A stretch of DNA of 35,767 nt from Beijerinckiaceae bacterium (GTDB lineage Bacteria > Pseudomonadota > Alphaproteobacteria > Rhizobiales > Beijerinckiaceae). The notes beneath the pieces are model-generated. The model was not told the origin of the DNA. It saw only the letters and a program-made list of their open reading frames with translations, and did not search any database. This document shows positions 16,354 through 25,404 of the stretch, piece after piece (position 1 is the stretch's first letter; each line of letters opens with the position of its first letter). The stretch is from the NCBI GenBank assembly GCA_025459195.1, contig JALORF010000039.1:1-35767 (forward strand). Reading direction: 5' to 3'. Both the position numbers and the translations under genes were made by a program.

Positions 16354-17646
16354 TCAACCCTCGAACGGATTGCGCACAAGAATGGTGTCATCACGCTCGG
16401 GCGATGTCGAGAGCACGGCAACCGGCGCGCCGATCAGTTCCTCGATGCGGCGCACATACTTGATGGCCTGTGCCGGCAATTCGCCCCAGCTTCGTGCGCC
16501 GGCGGTCGAGCCGCTCCAGCCTTCGATGGTCTCGTAGACCGGCCGGACCCGCGCCTGTGCCGCCTGCCCTGCGGGCAGGGTTTCGATCTGGCGGCCATCA
16601 AGCTCATAGGCGACGCAGACCTTGATGGTCTCGAAGCCGTCCAGAATGTCGAGTTTCGTCAGCGCGATGCCGTCAATGCCGGAGGTCTTCACCGTCTGCC
16701 GCACGAGGCAGGCATCGAACCAGCCGCAGCGCCGCTTGCGCCCGGTGACGACGCCGAACTCCTTGCCCTTCGAGCCGATCAGTTCGCCGATCTCGTCGTC
16801 GAGTTCGGTCGGGAACGGCCCCTCGCCCACACGGGTCGTGTAGGCCTTGGCGATGCCAAGCACATAGCCGACCGATCCGGGCCCGAGGCCCGATCCGGTG
16901 GCCGCCTGACCGGCCACGATGTTGGACGATGTGACGAATGGGTAGGTGCCGTGGTCGACGTCAAGCAACGCGCCTTGCGCGCCTTCAAACAGGATGCGCT
17001 TGCCGGCGCGCCGTTCGCTGTCGAGCAGAGACCAGACCGTATCGGCATACGGCAGGATCTTCGGCGCGATGGCCTTCAACTCCGCCAGCAGCGCAGCCCC
17101 GTCGGCCTCGGCAATGCCAAGCCCGCGCCTCAGCGCGTTGTGGTGGGCCAGCAGCCGCTCGATCTTGGCTTCGAGCAGCGCATCGTCCTCAAGGTCGATC
17201 ACCCGGATCGCCCGGCGGCCAACCTTGTCCTCATAGGCCGGCCCGATGCCACGCTTGGTGGTGCCGATCTTGAGACCGGAATTCGAGGTTTCGCGGAAAT
17301 GGTCGAGTTCGCGGTGCAGCGGCAGGATCAGGGTGGCATTGTCGGCAATCCGCAGGTTGTCACGGCTGATGGCGACACCCTGGGCTTGCAGCTTGGCGAT
17401 CTCCTCGACCAGATGCCAGGGATCGACCACGACCCCGTTGCCGATCACCGAGAGCTTGCCGGGCCGCACGATACCGGAGGGCAGCAGCGACAGCTTGTAG
17501 ACAACCCCGTCGATGACCAGCGTGTGGCCGGCATTGTGGCCGCCCTGGAAACGCACCACGACATCGGCCTGGCTGGACAGCCAGTCCACCAGCTTGCCCT
17601 TGCCCTCGTCGCCCCACTGGGCTCCCACAACGACCACGTTCGCCAT
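16354..17646 (-). CDS. purA: Adenylosuccinate synthetase
   Basis: Catalyses GTP-dependent condensation of IMP with aspartate to adenylosuccinate, the first committed step to AMP. The full 430-residue protein begins [23 protein letters not shown] with the P-loop-like GDEGKGK. Next comes the GGHNAGHT motif holding the catalytic His, then [14 protein letters not shown]. The region [23 protein letters not shown] follows, and [15 protein letters not shown] lies in the IMP/GTP-binding part. No residue appears missing. The start at ATG 17646 fits the family N-terminus exactly. A strong terminator lies 56 bases upstream, so purA is transcribed independently of the DUF4139 gene, while the downstream membrane protein gene probably belongs to its message. 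Confidence 0.97.
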   Translation of the reverse strand: MANVVVVGAQWGDEGKGKLVDWLSSQADVVVRFQGGHNAGHTLVIDGVVYKLSLLPSGIVRPGKLSVIGNGVVVDPWHLVEEIAKLQAQGVAISRDNLRIADNATLILPLHRELDHFRETSNSGLKIGTTKRGIGPAYEDKVGRRAIRVIDLEDDALLEAKIERLLAHHNALRRGLGIAEADGAALLAELKAIAPKILPYADTVWSLLDSERRAGKRILFEGAQGALLDVDHGTYPFVTSSNIVAGQAATGSGLGPGSVGYVLGIAKAYTTRVGEGPFPTELDDEIGELIGSKGKEFGVVTGRKRRCGWFDACLVRQTVKTSGIDGIALTKLDILDGFETIKVCVAYELDGRQIETLPAGQAAQARVRPVYETIEGWSGSTAGARSWGELPAQAIKYVRRIEELIGAPVAVLSTSPERDDTILVRNPFEG

Positions 17647-17701
17647 CGCGCACCGCCTTCAGAGTGCCCTCAAGCGCCGCATTGGCACGTCGGGCATCAA
17701 C

Positions 17702-17729
17702 AAAAAGCCCCGGCGCAAGGCCAGGGCTT
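17702..17729 (-). terminator. Rho-independent terminator of the DUF4139 gene
   Basis: Reading the minus strand, AAGCCC and inner GCC pair with GGC and GGGCTT across a short loop, and the stem is followed directly by a run of five T. It lies about 100 bases past the DUF4139 stop and before purA. Confidence 0.75.
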
Positions 17730-17825
17730 CGGGATCATCCTTGCAGTCCCTCATGATCCAGCAAAGGCGCAAGGTCAAGGAAAACCCGACCGGCAGCGGT
17801 GCCCGGCGCGCGCACGCAGGCTGAC

Positions 17826-19502
17826 CTACTGGCTCACCAGTTCGCGGTCCGCAGGCCAGCGCAGCCGCCAGCCCAGCCGGATCTCGCGCTTTTCGCCCGG
17901 CGCATAGTCATGGCTCCACGCCATCACGCCGCGCCTGTCCTGCACATTGCGCTCGCTGGCCGGCGTGTTGGTCGGCAGCGCTTCGACCGTGATGGCCGTG
18001 TTCTCCGACACGGGAATACGATCAACGACACTGATCCGCATCGGCCTGCGGTGCAGGTTGGTGATGCTGGTGCGGTGGTCGCTTATCTGGGTGCGTGTGG
18101 CATTGCTGCCAGACGGATCGTTGTCGCGCCGCCGGACCGGCACACGCTCGACCTTGATGCGGTCATCGGCACCAAAACCCAGTTCGAAGCTCTCGCCGGG
18201 TGCGACGAGGCCCAGCCTCGCCTTGCCGACAAAGGCACCGTCCCGCGTCAGCGAAACGTCTCCGGGCAACAGGGGCACATCATCGGCCCAGGCCAGGTTG
18301 GCCGACAGGTAGGCCCGTGTCTCGAGCGCCGGCGCGACCTTGGCGAGCAAGGGCGCCTCCAGAACATGGCCGGACAGCAGAAGCGTTCGCGCCGTGCCAT
18401 CGCGCCCGACGCTGACCCGCCCCGGCACGACGAAGCTGGCCGAGAAGGCGCTGGTCACGGCACTGGCCTCGCGCTCCACCACCTTGGCAGGTTCCGGGGC
18501 CGGGGCAGGCGCAGCGCCCGGAGCCATCCGCTCCTCCTGCGCCGACATGGCAAGGTTGCGCGAGCGGACACCGCCGAACACCACTGCCGGCTCACTGAGG
18601 GCCAGCGCCTGCGTCGTGACTTCGGGCATCGTTGCGCCACCGGCCACGCGGGCTGTCGACAAGGTCAGGGCGACATCGCTCCAGTCCTCGCCGGTGCGCT
18701 GGGTGATCGCGGCGCGGCGCACGAGGTTGACCTTTGCGGCGCTGCCATTCGCCTGGGTGTCGAGTTGCGCATCATAGACCGCTGCCCACCGCGCACCGCC
18801 GACGCGGTAGCTCAGTGACAGCCGCGATGAGACATCACGCTCCGCTTCCACGGCAATGGCCAGGTCGACCAGCGGCAGCGGCGGCTGGCGCGGCCGCCCG
18901 GCAGCCAGTTCGGCAGACTTGATCTCGGCATCGAGATCGGCGGCGCGTTGCTGCTCGGCCTGAAGGCCCTCGTTCGCCTGGGCCGTGCCCTCCCCGACCG
19001 CAGCCCAGGCCGCGCGGGCCTGCGCCAGATCGAAACCCTTGCCGTCCTTGACAGCAGCTTCGGCCGCCATCCGCGCAAAATCGGCCACAGCCTTCTTCTG
19101 GGCCTCCAGCGCCTCGATCCGGCCCCGCACCCTGGCAAGTTCGGTGCGCAAATCGCGCAAACGCTTCTGAAGGTCCTGATTGGGCGCGGTCTCGGCCGGC
19201 ACACGCCGCACATCGACCGAGCCGATCCGGAGCGCGCCTTGGCCTGCGCCATCGGTCTGGCCCTCGATCCGGATCGAGGCCGGGTCGAGGGCTGCCGGCA
19301 GGCCGCGCAGCAGCAGCACATGCTGGCCAGCCGGCACCCTGACCTCACCGATGCGGGTGATGGCGGCGGCATCGGGGAAGACCGTCACCGCATCGATCCG
19401 GCTGCTCAGGGCCAGTTCGGCCGACACGGCCAGCGGCGCGAGTGCCACGGATGCCACAAGGGACAAGGTTGCGCGCAAGACTTGGCGGGACATGACCATC
19501 AT
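17826..19502 (-). CDS. Exported DUF4139 / mucoidy-inhibitor MuiA family protein
   Basis: A 558-residue protein with an N-terminal signal peptide (RATLSLVASVALAPLAVSAELAL). A DUF4140-like N-terminal domain follows (SRIDAVTVFPDAAAITRIGEVRVPAGQHVLLLRGLP). A coiled coil spans about residues 110-215 (LQKRLRDLRTELARVRGRIEALEAQKKAV). The C-terminal DUF4139 region runs from VSSRLSLSYRVGGARWAAVYDAQLDT to the end (PGEKREIRLGWRLRWPADRELV). The molecular role of this family is not established; the name comes from a mucoidy-suppressing locus. An acidic and Pro/Ala-rich insert lies near residue 325-345. The start is one of three close Met codons (19502, 19499, 19493). GGAG is best spaced for 19499. The gene ends before a strong terminator and stands alone. 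Confidence 0.87.
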   Translation of the reverse strand: MMVMSRQVLRATLSLVASVALAPLAVSAELALSSRIDAVTVFPDAAAITRIGEVRVPAGQHVLLLRGLPAALDPASIRIEGQTDGAGQGALRIGSVDVRRVPAETAPNQDLQKRLRDLRTELARVRGRIEALEAQKKAVADFARMAAEAAVKDGKGFDLAQARAAWAAVGEGTAQANEGLQAEQQRAADLDAEIKSAELAAGRPRQPPLPLVDLAIAVEAERDVSSRLSLSYRVGGARWAAVYDAQLDTQANGSAAKVNLVRRAAITQRTGEDWSDVALTLSTARVAGGATMPEVTTQALALSEPAVVFGGVRSRNLAMSAQEERMAPGAAPAPAPEPAKVVEREASAVTSAFSASFVVPGRVSVGRDGTARTLLLSGHVLEAPLLAKVAPALETRAYLSANLAWADDVPLLPGDVSLTRDGAFVGKARLGLVAPGESFELGFGADDRIKVERVPVRRRDNDPSGSNATRTQISDHRTSITNLHRRPMRISVVDRIPVSENTAITVEALPTNTPASERNVQDRRGVMAWSHDYAPGEKREIRLGWRLRWPADRELVSQ

Positions 19503-19573
19503 TCTCCGGGGATCAGCATCAGGACACGATGCCGGCGCTATTCACGCGAGAATTGCGGATTTTTCACGGCCTC

Positions 19574-20446
19574 TCAGGCCCGGCCGCGCTGGCTGCGGAC
19601 CGGCTGCACGCGGTGGCGGAGGAAATTGCCGATTTCCGTCATCCGAACCATCGGCTCCAGCACCTGCGCATCGAGCCCGTGGGCCCAGGCCAGATCGCTG
19701 CGTGCAGGGTCGGCATCGAGCGTCTCGAGGTCGTCGGCATAGCGTGCGACATCCTCGGGCGAGCGCCGGAAACCCTCGGTGACCAGCGGTGCAGCCATGC
19801 GGCGCAGGATCGCCGCGACTTCGCCAAGCGAAAACTCGGGGTGATACTGCACACCCCAGAACACGCCGCCATCGTGGCGGATCTCGGCGGCCTGCACAGG
19901 CGTCATCGCGTTCGAGGCCAGCACCGTGATGTCACCGGGCGGCAACGCCACTGCATCCAGATGGATGGCTGGCGCATCGAATGCAGCCGGACGCCCTGCC
20001 AGCAATGGATGACTCCGGCCTGCCTCCGTCGGCACGATCCGCCGCGCGATGCCGATCTCGCGACCAGCAGGATTGGCCGTGACGGTTCCGCCTGCGGCGA
20101 CGGCACCGACCTGGATGCCCCAGCAAGAGCCGAAACACGGCGTGCCGCTGCGGTAGATCGCCCGCATCAACTCGATTTGCCGGGTGACGGCCGGGGCAAG
20201 CTGATAGATGTGCAGGGCAGAGCCTGTCAGGAAAATGCCGTCATAACTGGCAAGCCCGGACGGGTCCGGCAGGTTCGCGCCCTCGTCCGCCGGCAGGGCG
20301 ATGTCGCAGATGGCGCCGGCATCGAACTGCCGGATCGACTGCGCGTAGGATTCCGCCGGTGTCATCCCAAAGCCTTGCCGATAGGCTTCACGGGCCTCGC
20401 GGACATTGCCCTCGACGACGAGCAGGCGGGCGGGTCTTGTGATCAT
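19574..20446 (-). CDS. Class I glutamine amidotransferase (GATase1) domain protein
   Basis: A 290-residue cytosolic protein consisting of one GATase1 fold. The nucleophile elbow is PCFGSCWGIQVGAVA, with Cys in GSCWG. The catalytic His and Glu lie in GVQYHPEFSLGE. Substrate-binding strands are seen in YDGIFLTGSALHIYQ. Relatives are annotated as GMP synthase-like amidotransferases; this protein has no synthetase domain and I cannot name its acceptor. The C-terminal part (SPEDVARYADDLETLDADP) is an extra helical segment. ATG 20446 (MITRPARLLVVEGN) starts exactly at the first core strand, so the ORF-track start at 20509 is rejected, though no good ribosome site is seen. It is divergent from the EamA transporter gene. 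Confidence 0.85.
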   Translation of the reverse strand: MITRPARLLVVEGNVREAREAYRQGFGMTPAESYAQSIRQFDAGAICDIALPADEGANLPDPSGLASYDGIFLTGSALHIYQLAPAVTRQIELMRAIYRSGTPCFGSCWGIQVGAVAAGGTVTANPAGREIGIARRIVPTEAGRSHPLLAGRPAAFDAPAIHLDAVALPPGDITVLASNAMTPVQAAEIRHDGGVFWGVQYHPEFSLGEVAAILRRMAAPLVTEGFRRSPEDVARYADDLETLDADPARSDLAWAHGLDAQVLEPMVRMTEIGNFLRHRVQPVRSQRGRA

Positions 20447-20539
20447 GGCTGGAACAGCGAGGTGTGAGGCAGGTGCAAGGAGGGTCTGCGCCAGCAAGGC
20501 ATGACGCAAAGGTCACGACAGGCTAGAGCAATCTGGTGC

Positions 20540-20555
20540 TTGGCGGAAACGCCAA
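20540..20555. promoter_or_regulatory. Short perfect inverted repeat in the amidotransferase/EamA divergent region
   Basis: TTGGCG and CGCCAA are separated by GAAA, about 60-80 bases before the transporter start and 95 before the amidotransferase start. It may be an operator or simply part of a promoter; the evidence is only symmetry and place. Confidence 0.25.
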
Positions 20556-20617
20556 TTGGTAGGCATGCGCATCCCGCATCCGCATGGCACACAGCGCAGC
20601 AAGGTTCAGGCACAGGC

Positions 20618-21547
20618 ATGGCAGACACCCACCCGGCAGACAGCCAGACAGCGTCGCTGGTACAGCGCGCCTGGGCCAATCCCTACCTGCTGCTGGCCAT
20701 CACGACGCTGCTCTGGGGCGGCAACGCCATTGCCAGCCGCGTTGCCATCGACAACGTCTCGCCGATGGCGCTGACATCGCTGCGCTGGATCGGCGTGGCG
20801 CTGATCTTTCCGGTGGTTTTCCGCAAGGACCTGGCAGCGCACTGGCCGACGATCCGCGCTGCCTGGGTGCAGATCGTGCTGATGGGCTGCCTCGGCTTCA
20901 CCGTGTTCAACGCCCTGATGTATGTCGCCGGCCACTCCACCACCGCCATCAACATGGGCATCATCCAGGGCTCCATTCCTGTCATGGTGCTGGCTGGCTC
21001 GGTGCTGTTCTTCCGCACCCGCCTCAGGCTGATGCAGGTGATCGGCGTGCTGACCACGATGCTTGGCGTGGCGCTGACAGCGGCGCGGGGCGATCTGTCC
21101 GTCCTTTCGGAACTGGCCTTCGTGCGCGGCGATGTGCTGATGATCATCGCCTGCGCGCTTTACGCCGGCTACACGCTGGCGCTGCGCAAGCGGCCCGATC
21201 TGCCGGGGCTGGTGTTCTTCACGGCCATGGCCGTGGTGGCCTGCGTGTTGTCCGCGGGCCTGTTCGGCGTCGAGATTGCGCTTGGCCAGCATCAATGGCC
21301 GAACTGGAAAGGCTGGCTCATCGTGCTCTATGTCACGCTCGGCCCCTCGATCATCTCGCAACTGATGTTCATGCGCGGTGTCGAGTTGATCGGCCCGGCG
21401 CGCGCCGGATTGTTCGTCAACCTCGTGCCGATCTGGGCTGCCATTCTCGCTGTCGTGCTGATCGGCGAGCCATTCGCGCTCTATCATGCGCTGGCGCTCG
21501 GACTGGTGCTCGGCGGCATCTGGATGGCTGAGCAGAACCGAACCTGA
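20618..21547 (+). CDS. DMT-superfamily transporter with two EamA domains
   Basis: A 309-residue inner membrane protein with about ten helices in two EamA repeats. Repeat one begins NPYLLLAITTLLWGGNAIASRVAIDNVSPMALTSLRWIGVALIFPVVF. Repeat two holds GDVLMIIACALYAGYTLALRKRPDLPGLVFFTAMAVVACVLSAGLFG and ends ALALGLVLGGIWMAEQ. Members export amino acids, metabolites or drugs; no substrate can be read from sequence. The ORF track starts at 20501, but the ATG at 20618 (MADTHPADSQTASLVQRAWANPYLL) gives the usual short tail before helix one. The ribosome site is weak. The gene lies between the amidotransferase and the DCC gene, the latter on the opposite strand. Confidence 0.9.
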   Translation: MADTHPADSQTASLVQRAWANPYLLLAITTLLWGGNAIASRVAIDNVSPMALTSLRWIGVALIFPVVFRKDLAAHWPTIRAAWVQIVLMGCLGFTVFNALMYVAGHSTTAINMGIIQGSIPVMVLAGSVLFFRTRLRLMQVIGVLTTMLGVALTAARGDLSVLSELAFVRGDVLMIIACALYAGYTLALRKRPDLPGLVFFTAMAVVACVLSAGLFGVEIALGQHQWPNWKGWLIVLYVTLGPSIISQLMFMRGVELIGPARAGLFVNLVPIWAAILAVVLIGEPFALYHALALGLVLGGIWMAEQNRT

Positions 21548-21584
21548 CGCTGCCTTCGGCGCAGGTGTGTCAGCGCCGCATGAA

Positions 21585-21981
21585 TCAGCGCCAGAGAGGC
21601 CGAACCTTCAGAAACAATCCGTAGGCCCTCTCCAGCAGCCAGGGCAGTGGCGGAACCGATGCCACCCGGCCCAGCAGCCTGAAGCGCGGGGTTGCCCGCC
21701 ACAAGGCGATGAAGGCGGCTGCACCGGACACGACCTCGCCGCTGCCAAGCCGGACATGAAAGCGGGCCAACGCAGCCTCGCGGCTGACCCCCTCGGGCAA
21801 TACCGCCGCGTCGGCAGCAATGTTCTCGAAGGCCGGGCGATCGGCGGCACCATCGCTCAGGCGTTGATACAGCGCGATCTCGCGCGAGCAAACCGGGCAG
21901 CCGCCATCATAATAGACGGCGCAGGCTGCGGCGGGATCGAGGGTCTGCGGCGGGATCGAGGGTGGCTTTTGACAACGTCAT
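21585..21981 (-). pseudogene. DCC-family (DUF393) thiol-disulfide oxidoreductase-like gene, frameshifted by a 19-bp tandem duplication
   Basis: From ATG 21981 the frame reads MTLSKATLDPAA, then runs into a stop after the second copy of a 19-bp repeat. If one copy is removed the frame is restored: it passes into ACAVYYDGGCPVCSREIALYQRLSDG, the YDGxCxxC signature of the DCC family. It then continues through FHVRLGSGEVVSGAAAFIALWRATPRFRLLGRVASVPPLPWLLERAYGLFLKVRPLWR to the TGA at 21585. The restored product has about 125 residues, normal for the family. As sequenced, the main frame has no start codon until TTG 21800, which would lose the CxxC site. Either a very recent mutation or a sequencing/assembly duplication. 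Confidence 0.85.
21926..21963. repeat. Perfect 19-bp tandem duplication
   Basis: Two adjacent identical copies of CTGCGGCGGGATCGAGGGT (21926-21944 and 21945-21963). The unit is 3n+1 bases long and so shifts the reading frame of the DCC gene that contains it. Confidence 0.95.
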
Positions 21982-22031
21982 GAGCCGGAAATGGTGCTGC
22001 GCAGTGTTTCTGACAAGCGTGTCGAAAGGCC

Positions 22032-22226
22032 TCAGAACGCCTTGGGCAGGCCGGCCTTTTTGAGGATGGCATTGGCAAGGTGCCGCGATTTCGTTCCTGC
22101 ATCCAGCGTCAAGGAGCGACCTGTCACCCGATTGAACCAGATTTCGTGATCGCCTTTGCCCTGCCGCAGCAACTCGAAGCCCTCACGTCGCAAAATGCGT
22201 TTCAGTTCGGGGCCAATTTCGCCCAT
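22032..22226 (-). CDS. HicA-like mRNA interferase toxin
   Basis: A 64-residue protein with the compact double-stranded-RNA-binding-like fold of HicA. The helix GEIGPELKRILRREGFELLRQGKGDHEIWF holds the conserved His in GKGDHEIW, the catalytic residue of the family. The TLDAGTKSRHLANAILKKAGL end matches the HicA C-terminal pattern. HicA toxins cut mRNA during translation and are neutralised by the partner antitoxin. Here the toxin comes second, 6 bases after the DUF1902 gene on the same strand. It has no ribosome site of its own, so it is probably made by translational coupling, which would keep toxin below antitoxin level. The order antitoxin-toxin is the reverse of classical hicAB but is usual for the DUF1902 variety. 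Confidence 0.82.
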   Translation of the reverse strand: MGEIGPELKRILRREGFELLRQGKGDHEIWFNRVTGRSLTLDAGTKSRHLANAILKKAGLPKAF

Positions 22227-22232
22227 TGATGA

Positions 22233-22448
22233 TCATGCAGCCTTGACGATGTCGGTGACCCTGAAGGTCAGGTCGATGCGGACTTCGTCTGTGGTTTCCA
22301 GAAAGTCCGGCACGATCAGTCTCAGTCTTTCGCGCAAGGCCTCGACGGTTTCCGCTTCGGTCGCTATGCCAAGATCGCCGACGGCCGCAGCCCACCAGAC
22401 GCTCGCCTCGTCATCCCACTCAGCTTCAAACTGCACGACACGAGGCAT
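22233..22448 (-). CDS. DUF1902 / HicB-like antitoxin
   Basis: A 71-residue acidic protein with the partial RNase H-like HicB fold: VQFEAEWDDEASVWWAAAVGDLGIATEAETVEALRERLRLIVPDFLE. The alternation of an EAEWDxEAxVW strand, a GIATEAET turn and a long helix is the DUF1902 pattern. No DNA-binding helix-turn-helix or ribbon-helix-helix extension is present, so repression of the operon, if any, must use another surface. The ATG at 22448 has a strong AGGAG six bases upstream. Together with the HicA-like gene it forms a type II toxin-antitoxin module lying between serA and the broken DCC gene. Confidence 0.8.
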   Translation of the reverse strand: MPRVVQFEAEWDDEASVWWAAAVGDLGIATEAETVEALRERLRLIVPDFLETTDEVRIDLTFRVTDIVKAA

Positions 22449-22479
22449 GCTTGCTCCTCCCGAAGGCGAAAGACTAGCA

Positions 22480-22506
22480 CACCTCGCGTGTTTCAGTCAC
22501 CTCGCG
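22480..22506. repeat. Direct repeats upstream of the toxin-antitoxin operon
   Basis: CACCTCGCG occurs at 22480-22488 and again at 22498-22506, 18 bases start to start, about 32-58 bases before the antitoxin ATG. Spacing and place fit operator half-sites for autoregulation. It lies in the short gap after serA. Confidence 0.4.
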
Positions 22507-22523
22507 GCGAAATGGCGGTCCCC

Positions 22524-24103
22524 TCAGAACGCCAGCCGGCGTGCGCGCTTGACCTGCGGGATCGCCTCGATCCTGGCAAGCAACGTATCATCGACGCGGC
22601 TGTCGACCGCGACATAGCAGAGCCGGGCGTGTCCCGGCCAAGGTTGAAGGTTGCCACATTGACGCCGGCATCGCCGAGCAGCGACCCGAAGGCCCCGATG
22701 AAGCCGGGCTTGTCGGCATTGCGGATGTAGATCATGTGCGGCGCAAAAGCCGCATCGACCTTGATGTCGCGGATTTCGACGATCCGCGGCACGCCGTCGG
22801 ACAGCACGGTCCCGACCGCATGGCGCGGCATGTCCTCGGCCTCGACGATGATCTTGATCGAGCTTTCGAGATTGCCGGGGGCCTCGCGCTTGACCTCGTC
22901 GATGGTGATGCCCTTGTCCTTGGCGATGGCCGCAGCATTGACCATGTTGATGCCCGGCATGAACGGCCGGAGTACGCCGGCAATCGCCGCCGAGGTCATC
23001 GGCTTGACGTTCAGTTCCGCCACCTTGCCCTCATAGACGATGCGGATCGCCTTCACAGAGCTTTCGGTGAGCTGGCCCAGGAACGAGCCGAGCTTTTCGG
23101 CCAGCGCCACGAATGGCTTGACGCGCGGCGCTTCCTCCGCCGAGATCGAGGGGAAGTTGACGGCATTGGTGATCGCGCCCTTGAGCAGGTAGTCGCTCAT
23201 CTGCTCCGCCACCTGAAGCGCCACGTTTTCCTGTGCTTCGGAGGTCGAGGCACCAAGGTGCGGCGTGCAAATGACGTTTTCCAGCCCGAACAGCGGGTTG
23301 GTTTCCGCCGGCTCCTCCGAGAACACGTCGAAGGCAGCGCCCGCCACATGACCCGTCTTGATGGCATCAGCGAGCGCCTGTTCATCGACAAGCCCGCCGC
23401 GGGCGCAGTTGACGATCCGGACGCCCTTCTTGGTCTTGGCCAGCGCCTCGCGCGACAGGATGTTCCTGGTCTGCTCGGTCATCGGCACATGCAGCGTGAT
23501 CACATCGGCGCGGGCCAGCAGCGCATCGAGTTCCACCTTCTCCACGCCAAGGGCAACAGCCCGCTCCGGCGTGAGGTAGGGGTCATAGGCCACGACCTTC
23601 ATGCCGATGCCGAGCGCCTTGCGCGCCACGATCGAGCCGATGTTGCCAGCCCCGATCAGGCCAAGCGTCTTGGCTTCAAGCTCGACGCCCATGAAGCGGT
23701 TCTTCTCCCACTTGCCGGCCTGCGTGGAGATGTCGGCGGCGGGGATCTGCCGGGCCAGGGCGAACATCAGTGCGATGGCGTGCTCGGCGGTGGTGATCGA
23801 GTTGCCGAAGGGCGTGTTCATGACGATGATGCCGCGCTGCGTGGCGGCCGGAATGTCGACATTGTCGACGCCGATGCCGGCCCGGCCGATCACCTTCAGT
23901 CTGGTGGCGCTTTCGAGCAGCTTGGCGGTGGCCTTGGAGGCCGAGCGGATGGCAAGCCCGTCATAATCGCCGATCATGGCGGCGAGCTTGTCCTTGTCCT
24001 TGCCGAGGCCGGGATCGAAGGTCACATCGATGCCGCGATCCTTGAAGATCTGCACGGCGGCGGGAGAGAGAGCGTCTGAAATCAGAACCTTGGGAGCGGG
24101 CAT
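22524..24103 (-). CDS. serA: D-3-phosphoglycerate dehydrogenase, frameshifted in the last 40 codons
   Basis: Oxidises 3-phosphoglycerate to 3-phosphohydroxypyruvate with NAD+, the first step of serine synthesis. The substrate and NAD domains are complete: RAGIGVDNVDIPAA, the dinucleotide loop TLGLIGAGNIGSIVA, the catalytic Arg in NCARGGLVDE and the His in CTPHLGAST. After the intervening domain comes an ACT domain (MIYIRNADKPGFIGAFGSLLGDAGVNVATFNLGRDTPG). At about 22622-22625 the frame breaks. The annotated frame ends in basic nonsense at 22493, while the neighbouring frame continues LCYVAVDSRVDDTLLARIEAIPQVKRARRLAF to a TGA at 22524-22526, the expected family end. Consensus there is PGG-x-x-LCYVAVD, so a small loss of 3n+1 bases (perhaps 10) is likely. 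AAGG lies 7 bases before the ATG. It lies 104 bases after serC, same strand, probably one operon. Confidence 0.9.
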
Positions 24104-24164
24104 GGGAGCACCTTGTGATGAGGCTGTGGGATGTGGGCAGTCAGCAGCCGGGCGTCGCCATCCG

Positions 24165-24192
24165 CGACTGCCGACTGCCTGTTGCCGATTGC
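24165..24192. repeat. Heptanucleotide tandem repeat between serC and serA
   Basis: Four 7-base units in a row: CGACTGC, CGACTGC, CTGTTGC, CGATTGC. They occupy the middle of the 104-base serC-serA gap. Such 7-base short tandem repeats can vary in copy number. No coding role is seen. Confidence 0.6.
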
Positions 24193-24207
24193 CGGATGGA
24201 AAGCCGC

Positions 24208-25398
24208 TCAGGCGGCTTTCTGAATCTTCGCCTTTTCAGCGGCAAAGGCGCGCTCGATCCAGGGCAGCAGCGCCTTGACATCGCGCGTCTGCACGGTCGC
24301 GCCGCACCAGATCCGCAGGCCCGGAGGCGCATCGCGGTAATGGCCGAGATCAAGGCCGACACCTTCTTTTTCCAGGAAGGCCACAATGCCCTTGGCGAAA
24401 GTCGCCTGGGCATCGGCTGAAAGGGCCGTCACGGCCGGGTCAGTAAACTTGAGACAGACCGACGTGTTGGAACGGGTCTTGGGCTTCACCGCGAGGAAAT
24501 CGATCCACGGCGTCGCCTTGACCCACGCGGCGATGGCGCGGGCGTTGGCGTCGGCCCGCTTGATCAGCCCTGTCAGGCCACCCACCTTTTTCGCCCAGGT
24601 CAACGCATCGATGTAATCCTCGACGCAGAGCATGGACGGCGTGTTGATGGTCTCGCCTTCGAAGATGCCCTTGATCAGCTTGCCGCCCGAGGTCAGCCGG
24701 AAGATCTTCGGCAGCGGCCAGGCCGGCTTGTAGCTTTCGAGCCGGGCCACAGCGCGCGGGCTGAGGATCAGCATGCCATGGGCCGCTTCCCCGCCCAGCG
24801 CCTTCTGCCAGGAGAAGGTGGTGACATCGAGCTTGGACCAGTCCATGCGCTGCGCGAAGGCCGAGGATGTGGCATCGCAGAAGGTCAGGCCCTGACGGTC
24901 GGCGGCAATCCAGTCCGCATCGGGAACGCGCACGCCGGAGGTCGTGCCATTCCAGGTGAAGCAGACATCGCGGTTGCGGGTGTCGATCTTTTTGAGGTTC
25001 GGCAGCGCGCCATAAGGAGCAGTCACCGTTTCGATGTCGGCCAGCTTGAGCTGCTTGACGGCGTCTGTCACCCAGCCTTCGCCGAAGCTCTCCCAGGCCG
25101 CCATGGTCACCGGGCGCGCACCGAGCATGGTCCACATCGCCATCTCGTAGGCACCGGTGTCGGACGCCGGCACGATGCCGATCAGGTAATCGGCCGGCAC
25201 TTCAAGCACCTCGCGCGTCAGATCGATGGCCTGCTTGAGCTTGGCCTTGCCGATCTTGGCACGATGCGAGCGCCCGAGCGCAGCGTCATTCAGCGATTTG
25301 AGGGACCAGCCCGGCCTTTTGGCGCAGGGGCCGGAAGAGAAGTTCGGCACGCGTGGGCGTGCAAGTTCGCCGCTGGCGGCGTTCGGTGTCGTCGTCAT
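24208..25398 (-). CDS. serC: Phosphoserine aminotransferase
   Basis: Transfers the amino group of glutamate to 3-phosphohydroxypyruvate giving phosphoserine; PLP-dependent, cytosolic. The 396-residue protein starts [31 protein letters not shown], the usual beginning of the alphaproteobacterial SerC type. Motifs are [63 protein letters not shown] (PLP Lys in WQKALG, near residue 196) and a C-terminal [22 protein letters not shown]. The ORF-track start at 25485 lies inside the promoter; ATG 25398 has a GGAG six bases upstream. The GGAG lies at the edge of a small hairpin in the leader, so translation control is likely. It is followed by serA. Confidence 0.96.
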   Translation of the reverse strand: MTTTPNAASGELARPRVPNFSSGPCAKRPGWSLKSLNDAALGRSHRAKIGKAKLKQAIDLTREVLEVPADYLIGIVPASDTGAYEMAMWTMLGARPVTMAAWESFGEGWVTDAVKQLKLADIETVTAPYGALPNLKKIDTRNRDVCFTWNGTTSGVRVPDADWIAADRQGLTFCDATSSAFAQRMDWSKLDVTTFSWQKALGGEAAHGMLILSPRAVARLESYKPAWPLPKIFRLTSGGKLIKGIFEGETINTPSMLCVEDYIDALTWAKKVGGLTGLIKRADANARAIAAWVKATPWIDFLAVKPKTRSNTSVCLKFTDPAVTALSADAQATFAKGIVAFLEKEGVGLDLGHYRDAPPGLRIWCGATVQTRDVKALLPWIERAFAAEKAKIQKAA

Positions 25399-25404
25399 CA
25401 ATGT

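Noticed and set aside
16231-17907. 558-residue plus-strand ORF
   Set aside because: Antisense to purA; purA motifs are complete.
22736-24079. 447-residue plus-strand ORF
   Set aside because: Antisense to serA; no family features.
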